From Skeletonema tropicum (taxonomy: Eukaryota > Bacillariophyta > Thalassiosirophyceae > Thalassiosirales > Thalassiosiraceae), in the NCBI GenBank assembly GCA_037178625.1, contig CM074130.1, forward strand, positions 1,426,001 through 1,490,000: a stretch of 64,000 nucleotides of DNA, written 5' to 3'. A program made the position numbers and the translations under genes. Each line of letters begins with the position of its first letter. Positions within the stretch are counted from its first letter, which is position 1. Below the pieces are notes generated by a model that saw nothing but the letters and a program-made list of their open reading frames with translations, was not told the origin of the DNA and made no database searches. Positions 55,662-64,000 of the stretch are shown piece by piece.

Positions 55662-58253
55662 TTATATCAAATACCATGCTGCAAGGGCAAGACATATTGA
55701 AGACAAAAAAAACAGTCTAAAAACATTCTTTTCTGCGGCCGAAATGGGGGAATTCGGTCTCCCTTCAACAGTACCTATAACGAATGACGTTGGTTCAGTT
55801 TCAGTGGTTACTAATTCAGTGACTGATTCCAAATTTGAACCTGGCTCTGGCGTTGTAGTGGTAGAAAAGTCGAGATCAAAACTAAACGTGGTTGTAGTCG
55901 AAGGTACGGTTGTAGATGATGTAGTTGCACCACTGGATTCAGTCCCACTGCCCGCGGCAAGAGTGGAGGTGCCAGAATTATCCAACGTGACAGATATAGT
56001 CGAGCTAGTACTTGTAGTTTGAGGCGCAATTGTATTGGTGTCTGTCGTCGTTAAACTATCTGTCATCGACGAAGTCATGACTTCGTCGATGACAGATAAT
56101 AAAATTTCTGTTATATTATCTGTCATCGACGAAGTCATCTCTTGATGAGTTGTCGAGGAAGTTTCATTTGTTATAGCTGCACTTATTGTAGATGCGTTTT
56201 TCACTGTACTGCTTGTTGTTTGATAAGTAGACGAGGTGGTAGTTCCTTCGGTGCTTGTAGTTTGTGCCTCAACAGGAGATGCAGTTGGAGGAGGAGTTGG
56301 AGACAAAGTCGGAGGTGCAGTGGGAGGAGGAGTGGGAGATGGAGTCGGGGCTAATGTCGGATATCTTGTCGGAGCTGTCGTTGCTTGTGATACAGTTGAG
56401 GTAGTTCCTTCTGTGCTTGTTGTTTGAGACTCAATAGGAGGTGCAGTTGGAGATGAGGTCAAAGCTACTGTCGGAGCTGTCGTTGGAGATGCAGTCACTG
56501 TCAACTTGATTGGAGCAGGAGAGGGAGAATCAGTGCGAGAAAGAGTGCTAGTTGTAGTAGTTGTAGTAGCTGTAGTAGCTGTAGTTGTTGTCGCCGCTGT
56601 TGTTACCGCTTCTGTGGTTGTAGTAGCTGCAGTAGTAGTAGCTTCTGTTGTTGTAGCTTCGGTTGTTACCTGCTGCGTATCCGTGGGTTCAGCTGGCATC
56701 CCTCCACTCTTTGTGCAATACGTATTTCCGGGGTTTGTAAAATCACTGCAGCAATAATCATCATCAAATTCAGTATCACAAGCTGAACCAGTAGCACAAA
56801 ATTCCATGGATGGGGCGGGCTTATCTTTTGGAGGACCAGTTATACAACAAGAAGGGAACAAGCACGCATCCGTATGAAAACACATCCAACTTCCGCCTAA
56901 GCAATCACACTTCAAAGAATCATAGGTTTGTCCACAACATGTTTCTGTGCCTTCCGAGCACGAAGATCCTTCAATGGAACATCGCCCCCCTGGATAGCAT
57001 TTTTCTTCGGGCTGAGAGACAGCCATGTCCTTACATTCTCCTTCATACATAATTTTGACATTATCGGCCTTGCTGGCTTCACATTTGTTCGAGTAGGTGA
57101 TTTTGTCGTCTCCACAAACTGGTTGCCACACTTCAGCACAAACGATTTCATCGGACGAAACTTTTGTCATATTGTCATTACAAACATGATGGCAGCCTCC
57201 ACAATAGTTCGCTTCACACTCTGCGTAGGCACATTCGTCTTGGACATCACATGGATCAGCAAAGCAGTTCGCAAGTCCAGAACATTCACCATTTGGGCTA
57301 AGACATTGTTTTTCAGGACAAGCTGGACTGGTTGTGCTCAGATCTACTTGCCTCTCATCAGGTAGCTCACAAGACCCTTCATATGCAACGCTGGTTCCAG
57401 ACTCATCAACTTCACATTCATTGCCATAAGTTTGTCCGTCACAACCACAGATAGGCACGTAGCTCACGGGCCAATTACAGTTATCATGAATCCGCACGCA
57501 AATTCCTTCTTGGGACTCCGATGCATCAACACACATCCCTGGCTCCAACTTGCAATATTCACCATCCTGGCAGGGCCTCGTTTCATCACAAACCATTGCA
57601 GTAGTTCTTTCCTTATTCACTACGTCAACAAATACCGTTTTGCTGGAATGATATCCCGGCCATACATCTCCTCTTGCATGGAGGAAGATATTGAAACCAT
57701 CCTCATTGATGGTGACTTCATCTTTTTCCACAAGTAGCTTAGTAAACTCTACTACAGCCATGGATTCGTAAACACCTACGTAAGTATCCTGCAGAGTCTG
57801 ATCTTCCATTAATGCCACTGCTGCTGGATCGCGACCACCTAGGTGATACTTTAGAACACTTCCTTCCTCCAAGTCGGCAACAACTGCATCACTTCCCGGC
57901 ATGTTGCCAGATTCTGAGAAACCTAGTGCTACCCAGCCCTCATTAGCGCTGTCGACGAAGAGTCTCGCGCAGAAAATGCCACTTTGTAGAGGATCATCTG
58001 AATGGACGATGGAGTATTGCATTGAGGCCGCATCGTCAATTTGTACAAAGCTTTCAAAGGAGGATGGGCATCGTACCGATGGCAGTGATTCCTCATTATT
58101 TGCTGTTGGTAAATAAGTCGGTGAATAGGTAGGCCAGTATGTCGGCCAATTATTGAGTGCAGGTGTCGGTGCTGAAGGAAGAATCTCCTCCGCTGAGCAT
58201 GATATTGCACTGGCAGCTAGTATGATTGCCACATTTAACTTCGTTGCTGCCAT
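55662..58253 (-). CDS. Secreted DOMON / double-Kazal / mucin-like cell-surface protein
   Basis: The protein has 863 residues from the ATG at 58253; an earlier in-frame ATG at 58394 adds a non-signal extension. Residues 1-21 are a signal peptide. A PTYWPTYSPTYLPT repeat follows (39-50). A DOMON-like domain (about 66-210; WVALGFSESGNMPGSDAVVA) may bind haem or sugar. Two Kazal-type modules (about 252-295, ICGCDGQTYGNEC; about 372-407, PVCGDDKITYSNKC) are likely protease-inhibitor or follistatin-like folds. A Cys-rich stretch runs to about 540, then about 290 residues of Thr/Ser/Pro repeats suited to O-glycosylation. The C-terminal hydrophobic segment LFFLSSICLALAAWYLI could be a GPI signal or anchor. 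A cell-wall or surface role is inferred. The frame is intact without introns. Confidence 0.8.
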   Translation of the reverse strand: MAATKLNVAIILAASAISCSAEEILPSAPTPALNNWPTYWPTYSPTYLPTANNEESLPSVRCPSSFESFVQIDDAASMQYSIVHSDDPLQSGIFCARLFVDSANEGWVALGFSESGNMPGSDAVVADLEEGSVLKYHLGGRDPAAVALMEDQTLQDTYVGVYESMAVVEFTKLLVEKDEVTINEDGFNIFLHARGDVWPGYHSSKTVFVDVVNKERTTAMVCDETRPCQDGEYCKLEPGMCVDASESQEGICVRIHDNCNWPVSYVPICGCDGQTYGNECEVDESGTSVAYEGSCELPDERQVDLSTTSPACPEKQCLSPNGECSGLANCFADPCDVQDECAYAECEANYCGGCHHVCNDNMTKVSSDEIVCAEVWQPVCGDDKITYSNKCEASKADNVKIMYEGECKDMAVSQPEEKCYPGGRCSIEGSSCSEGTETCCGQTYDSLKCDCLGGSWMCFHTDACLFPSCCITGPPKDKPAPSMEFCATGSACDTEFDDDYCCSDFTNPGNTYCTKSGGMPAEPTDTQQVTTEATTTEATTTAATTTTEAVTTAATTTTATTATTTTTTSTLSRTDSPSPAPIKLTVTASPTTAPTVALTSSPTAPPIESQTTSTEGTTSTVSQATTAPTRYPTLAPTPSPTPPPTAPPTLSPTPPPTASPVEAQTTSTEGTTTSSTYQTTSSTVKNASTISAAITNETSSTTHQEMTSSMTDNITEILLSVIDEVMTSSMTDSLTTTDTNTIAPQTTSTSSTISVTLDNSGTSTLAAGSGTESSGATTSSTTVPSTTTTFSFDLDFSTTTTPEPGSNLESVTELVTTETEPTSFVIGTVEGRPNSPISAAEKNVFRLFFLSSICLALAAWYLI
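56057..56098. repeat. Perfect 42-bp palindrome inside the surface-protein gene
   Basis: The sequence tatctgtcatcgacgaagtc reads into its exact inverse complement around the centre at 56077/56078. A further direct copy of the left arm follows at about 56120-56141. In the protein this produces two similar MTSSMTD stretches and a LSVIDEVM stretch encoded by the opposite arm. Confidence 0.9.
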
Positions 58254-58470
58254 GGTCCTTGTCCTCGTTTGTGGTGTAAACGCTGCTTCTGCAAAAATTC
58301 GAAGGATCACTCCGATCACTCGTGAATTTTGTGTACTGATTCGCACGTGCACCTCAAAATTTTTGTGCGGGACTACATACGAATATAGGTACACTTAAAC
58401 CTGTTTACCACTACGTAAGTTTGTAGATAAAGATCAAATGGAAATGGACTCTCGTATAAAAAGGCAGCAA

Positions 58471-59042
58471 GCTACCGCGCAAAAAAATTGCTCCAGGAGC
58501 ATTTAGGTCCCGAGTTCGCTAGTAAAAAAAGTGATTAGCAAGCACTTTAGTCACGAGTTCCAACTCGAACTCGCACAAAATTCCTAGCAACCATGTCGAC
58601 ATATCCACTCCGTAGCCTGGTAAGTTTCTTGGTATACTTGTGCACTAGAATAACCAGGTGCTATGTGATAGCACACATTATTGGCTGTCGATGGAGCCAC
58701 TGGTCAACATTGTAACTGCTGTATTCGTCCTGAAGTGGTTAATTAGCATGGGTCAGATGGGTTGTTTAGGCGATTTTACCTAGTGATTTTAACTAGTAAA
58801 AATGTTGAAAATCACCCAGGAACAATTGAAGATAACTCAATGAGGACTAGATATAGATGGGTCATCCAAGGAATAATTATATTCGGATAATGTTTAGTTT
58901 GGCATTCCCAATCGCCTTTTTTGTCGAATGTGTATTATTGGCCATGGTGGAGGGGGTGTGCTGACATGGTTGTAAGCTACTTTTGTGCGTGAGAGCGCGC
59001 TGGAACAATTTTTTGCAGGGAGCAATTTTTTTGCGCGGTAGC
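58471..59042. mobile_element. 572-bp MITE (GCTACCGCGC family), copy 2
   Basis: Perfect 24-bp terminal inverted repeats (58471-58494 and 59019-59042) begin GCTACCGCGC and continue through an A-run to ttgctcc. The flanks aaggcagc (left, partly offset by aa) and aaggcaagc (right) could be a degenerate target duplication. There is no coding capacity. It sits between two genes, in the likely upstream region of the surface-protein gene. Confidence 0.75.
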
Positions 59043-59123
59043 AAGGCAAGCTTCTTCACAAGTAGTAACGAACAAGCATTCTGACAAACGAGTCTCTAGA
59101 GTAGAGCATTACAATATCACCAA

Positions 59124-60540
59124 TCATTCCTCCCCACCAACATCACCACCATCCCCTCCACGCATAATATCCTGAATCCCCGCCAAAGCCAACTTGGCCT
59201 TCAAACTCTTCTGCTCCTCTCTCAACATGGCCGATGCAAGTTGCATCCTCTGTATAACATTGGTCATATCCAACGCCTGTATCTGAATCGCTTGTCCGTT
59301 TTATACTTTCCTTCGAATTGTCCTTTGGTCCGGTACAGAATGCTGCCCAGCTTATTGCGGTTAGGTCTTTGGGAGATCGTAGTCGAACGTCTTTTTCGTC
59401 GGTTGTTTGAGATAAGTTGTCGGAGGCTGTGGTTGGTGGAAGGATGTAGCCTTGATTGTCTGTTTCTTTGGCATCTTCAAATGCTTGATGGAATTGTGCG
59501 ACTCTGTCATTTATTTCCAAGTCGTCATCGTCGTCGACATCATCATCTTCTTCTTCCTCTTCTAGATCACTACTACTTGTGCTATCCTCATTTGAATCCA
59601 AATCAACACCCTCACTCGAATCTTTCATGAACAATTCTTCCAATCTTGCTGCTTCCAATCGTTTATTCATAACTCCATCACCTTTCTCATTGTCAGTTTC
59701 CTTGTTGTTGTTTCCACTCTCCGAATTAGCAGTCTCTTCTTTTTCTTTGATTTCATTCAACTTGTACTCCATACTCGACAACGACACCATTAAATTCTCA
59801 ATAGTCGAAGCCACCAACGAACCAATCTGTATCGGTGACGATTCCCCCACAACACTTTCCCCACTATCCTTAACCCCCACATCTCCATCAATATCAATCG
59901 TCTCATCCAACACTTCCACCACCCTAGCCTTAATATACGGTTCCTCCTGCAACAAATCCTCCTCCACAATCTTCACTCGTCCCACCGCACGAATTGTAAC
60001 AAATATCGATCCATTGCCCATCCCACTCCCATCATCGACCCAATTGTCAGAGGCACCAAATCGAGTGAATGATTCGACTTCACAGAGTGGCATGGTGGTA
60101 ATCATACCGGACCCGCCTAGTAAGAGACCCATCCCGACCATACCGTGATGATTGTCCATGGCGTCAGTGAAGAGTTGATGGAACCGTTGTTCGTAGAGGT
60201 TGAGTTGGGTACGTTGTCCCTGGAGGAGGATGTCGGTGAAGGGGAAGGGTAGGATGGGGATTGTGGCGGGAATGGATGGAGGATTGTTGTCATCGGATTG
60301 CTGTTGTTGTTGATTGAAGATGTCGAGTGAGTAGTGTTCGGAATAGGCTTGATCTCTCCATTCTTGTATTCCGTGGAGTATTATTGGGGAGTTTGGTGGG
60401 TTATTATTGGATGATAATGGAGAAGAAGAAAGCTGAGGCTGAGGTGCATAGGAGGAAGGAAGGAATGCGCTGCAGGGTCGTAGTAATGGGGCGGCTGCTA
60501 GCGTTGCTGCCAGAAAGAATCGTATGTTGAGAGTGCTCAT
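59124..60540 (-). CDS. LON-substrate-binding-domain plastid protein, one frame correction
   Basis: The N-terminus ends CSAFLPSSYAP, a diatom plastid cleavage site. Residues about 95-225 form a LON N-terminal-type domain (ILPFPFTDILLQGQRTQLNL, EQRFHQLFTDAM, MGLLLGGSGMI, ITIRAVGR-like strand). An acidic low-complexity region and a C-terminal helix follow. One extra base near 59292 hides the helix; removing it gives IQRMQLASAMLREEQKSLKA and a stop at 59124, for 471 residues. No ATPase or protease domain is present, so it is a LON-domain-only protein, perhaps an adaptor or substrate receptor in the plastid. Without the correction the tail is an unlikely Gly/Trp-rich peptide ending at 59143. Confidence 0.75.
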
Positions 60541-63500
60541 GTTTGTTCTATTATTCTATCTACAGCTTTAGCAGCGCAAGTCTAAGAAGTGATGATATTA
60601 ATGAGCACAAGATGTGTTCTTATGGAAGAACACGCACATTCGACATTCGACCATGCATCGACATCTCGATGGATGAGAGAGGCTATCGTACGCGATAGCT
60701 CGCACACGCGTATTTCACACACACCACTGCACACACCACTCAAATTTAAGTGGTGACGTGGCAATTAACCAGGTGGGTGCGTTGTACATCACTCAATCAA
60801 GTCAAGTTGAAGTGGGAAACAGATAGAAGTAAGAAATATCCAAATAACCTTAGTGAACTAAAGAAGAACGTGAAACCGAGAGTTGTCTCTCGGAGCCATG
60901 AACCGCAGAGCATCGCAGCAACCAGCGATAACTCTGAAAAATATTGAGGGGGGAATTCGCCCAGCCCGAATTCCTATCTTGATATATCTAGATCAGTGAG
61001 GCCTTGATCTAGGCATTTGTAGAAGGGATTTGCCGAATCTTGAGATTGGGGTCCTTGACATGTAGCGGAACCCATCTCGCGTCGGTACCCGTGACTCACT
61101 TCGTAATTCCAGAGAGACCTTGTATCCCAGATGTGCATTGAAGCGTGGAAACCTATTTCAACATCACTTCAATTTGCACTCTGTTTATCGCAGATAAGAT
61201 ACAAGGGCCCGCTTACTCGAACAAATTTTAGCCATACCTCAATCGAGGCTAGTATGGATGAAACCACAGGTTTAACGACTAACCATCTTCAGAACACGCT
61301 CTCTGAGCTGCCCCCCTCATAATTCATCCCAGATGCAAATGGTGCGACACATCTGGGGGAGTGAAACCGTACCTACGTATTGCTTTGATTGCTCATACCC
61401 CGTCTATGCTCGGTCATAGTCTCAAGAGCGTAGGAAACAGCAACACCCATCGCACTGCATTACAGTCTACAGTTTGATGTAGTTTTTTAGCCTCAGCATT
61501 CGAACCATCTATTGCCCGAACCTGAGCTAACGAAATTAACTCCCATGAGTCTGACTATTCATTTCTTGGTAATTGGCAGAGACTACAGGTACCTGTCCAT
61601 TTCCGTCCTTCATCCAGCTTTCGCATCTCAACAACGAATCAGCACACTCGGGTGACCATCTTGGTTGATGAAGTGCAAACACACACCGCTGGATAGAATC
61701 GCAGATCATGAACATTTAAATACCTTCTCTGATAGCTGTTACTCTCTTCCCCAGAGTAACTAATATATGTACATGATGTGGCATCACCGTAGAGATCGCT
61801 GAAGTACTTGCAATCTCTTGCTGGAAGTTCTACTCGTCCCCGATGACGGAGTACATGAAGGAAGACTGTAACCTCCATTGGACCTTCCGCTTGATGTGCC
61901 ATCATTTCCCGGCCTATTCAGAAATGGATACTTAAATCCAATTCAGGGCTGTGTTCCCGTGAGAAAACAATTCCCCCGAGTACTCAGCAAAGTAAGAGAA
62001 TTAAACATATGTCTCGAGATTAATCACCACAATCCAATCAACGAGACAAATTGTTTGATGCGTCTTGCGACGCAAAATGTGACATTAGAAGGAATGCCAT
62101 AGTGGGGGAAGCCTTTCTGCAAAGTGTTCGTGATGAGTCCATCTGTCGGACAAGTGCCCTACACTCATACGAACCATCTTATCGCATAGACGATGAAGTG
62201 CGGAAAAGACTCATGGTGTTTGACAAGTTTTGGTACTACTGTGAGGTGAGAAGTGTATCGTCTCACAGACCTAGTAGTAGTATCGATCGGTGCATCAATC
62301 CGCGAGGTGTTGAAATGCTAGATCCAACCTTGCCCCCCTCTACCAATCCCCAAAACAAAGTCGAAGAGACGTCAACCAATCAAGTCCCTACATTTAAAGA
62401 TGGGAATGATTTTCCAAACATTGACATTTCCTCGGACGATCAGATTGGTCACTGCCTTCCTTGCATCTCCATACTACGACAACATAGCCGTTCATAGAAT
62501 TTCGATGCATCCCACGAAGAAGTATTCAAGCCGAAAAGCAAAACTCTTTCGTCCGACTACCTCCATCTACTTTGAATAAGTGAGAGTATGTCCGTGGCGT
62601 AGATGAGAAATGTCTACCCATCCACGACCCGAGTGCGAGAGTCATGTACATGTGCGCACATAACCCCCCTCAACATTACATATCCAAAACAGAATCCTTC
62701 TTTTCCAACGTCACTTGCTTTGATACTCTCACCATGATGAAGAAGTGTATAGCACCACCAGAACTCCCCGTCGTTGATTTATCCCCCATGCATCATATAA
62801 CGAAGGAGGCGCAGAAGGAGGGAAAGGGCTCTTGAGGGAACTCGGAGACTACACTCATCCATTCATGGCGATAGGAAGAACAACCTTCGCTTGGTCTTCC
62901 ACTATTGCCCTCCACAATAGGAGAGTGCGATAGAGCTGTGCATGACCAATGCGCCATCCCTAAACGCAAACTCAACACGGAGATTATGGCTCTCAATCGA
63001 CGAATTAATAGTATTCCCCCGACGTGATAGATTTGTGAATGTTTATGAACGCATCCCTCATCAGCGGACTGCACGGAAGTGATAAAATAGATATCATCCC
63101 GTGCACCCACCCCACCGTGTAACCAAAGCCAACTTCTGCATAAAACTCTCTGAAGCATAGATGTCGCTTTGATACTCTTAAAAACTAGAGAAGAGTATTC
63201 CACGTGTTGTGAAACCAACCAAACCATTGACATAGAACATGTTGTTGTGTCATTAACAAATATCTAATGTCATCCAACCCCCGTCAAACCCACCCAAAGC
63301 GCCGGCAATTGCTTCAAGGGACGGGTACAGATCGTAGATGAACCAAACTGGCCGCTGCATGAAGAATATTGCATGAAGAATATTGGCCTGCTGTTCAAAT
63401 CACGTTCTTAATAAATCCACAATCTGTATTATTTCACCGTTTCCACCAACACACGCAACATCCATGATATCCCTGTTCATATCCCATCTAAACCCCCCCC

Positions 63501-64000
63501 AAAGCTCCCGTCACCAAGACGGTTGCGTGTGGACACTGCGAGACAACGGAGGTCATGTCGATAGACACGGCGGTAGCAAAACTCCGGAACATTATATTAC
63601 ACGTCATCACGTCATTACGTCAAGCAGCCACGAAGGAAATAAAGACAAAAAGGAACCCAGTGACAAGCTTTAGTAAGTAGCGCATAAAAAATTCGAATCT
63701 CTGACAATAGCAACACTATCGATGATCAACTTCGACACTGATCACTTTGGCAGTAGACTGGACCGATAAATTTGCTGACAAACAAAGTTGTAAGCTTGCT
63801 GGATCATTGCTTTCTTCCCAGCCAAATCTTGTACGTATGTAGTGGATCTGTAAGTGATTTTTCTCACAACGCTTAAAGTGACACGTGACGCCACAAAGTG
63901 TTGACAGACCGCCGTACAAATTTCCAGCTGCTGTTCCTCTCTTCACCTTGGCTTTCATTCTCTACTTCCCTCCTCCCCACCAGCTTAACTTGAATGCAGT
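60541..64000. other. Gene-poor stretch, no gene recognised
   Basis: These 3.5 kb hold only short frames (the longest, about 148 codons, is at 62051-62497) without known motifs. Phrases such as tcccagatg recur near 61125 and 61326, and uniform composition with frequent stops suggests decayed transposon sequence. I could not identify long terminal repeats, a primer-binding site or reverse-transcriptase motifs. The first 200 bp probably contain the LON-domain gene promoter. Confidence 0.45.

Noticed and set aside
60920..63700. Copia-type retroelement remnant
   Set aside because: No terminal repeats, primer-binding site, protease, integrase or reverse-transcriptase motifs could be identified.

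Overview
The window reads as nuclear DNA of a diatom, most likely a centric (Thalassiosira/Skeletonema/Cyclotella-like) species. The basis is several proteins with two-part plastid presequences (a signal peptide ending at an ASAFAP-like site with Phe at +1), a nuclear psbU gene with a further thylakoid-lumen signal, short GT-AG introns of 59-125 bp, tightly packed genes on both strands, and a secreted Pro/Thr-rich protein. No species can be named from sequence alone. No tRNA, rRNA or CRISPR array was seen.

Layout. Positions 1-5487 hold a tandem satellite: degenerate repeats to about 750, then about 25.7 copies of a 184-bp unit with higher-order organisation. Positions 5742-39429 are gene-dense. 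In order they hold a DEAD-box helicase/topoisomerase III fusion, psbU, RPB10, a DUF1995 plastid protein, ELP3, FCF1, a PHT4/SLC17-like transporter, MoaC, an EMAP-II/Arc1p-like tRNA-binding protein, a UDP-glucuronate 4-epimerase-like enzyme, a PPR protein, histone H4, a 2H phosphoesterase, an SRR1-like protein, a six-hairpin glycosidase-like membrane protein, a plastid-type pyruvate carboxylase and an orphan protein. Positions 39430-55400 are gene-poor and rich in transposable-element debris: a hAT element with an 8-bp target duplication and a broken transposase, a 387-bp hAT-type MITE, a 2.85-kb foldback element with Stowaway/mariner-like ends nested in another terminal-repeat element, other MITEs and several hairpins. 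One partial glycosyltransferase is there. Positions 55662-60540 hold two more genes, a DOMON/Kazal/mucin-like surface protein and a LON-domain plastid protein. Positions 60541-64000 hold nothing I can recognise.

How the genes relate. At least seven proteins look plastid-directed (helicase-topoisomerase, PsbU, DUF1995, transporter, EMAP-II-like, pyruvate carboxylase, LON-domain). They cover photosystem II, plastid nucleic-acid handling, carbon metabolism, transport and protein quality control. The others are housekeeping: RNA polymerase (RPB10), tRNA modification (ELP3), 18S rRNA processing (FCF1), molybdenum cofactor (MoaC) and chromatin (H4). There are no operons. Neighbours are often divergent or convergent with 60-600 bp between them.

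Two things stand out. First, one reading frame joins a complete DEAD-box helicase to a complete TOP3-beta-type topoisomerase behind a possible plastid presequence. Second, nine conserved genes need single-base frame corrections to read through. About 24 of these are extra bases and at most one is a missing base, while ten neighbouring genes need none. This may be an insertion-biased assembly error or, less likely, +1 recoding.
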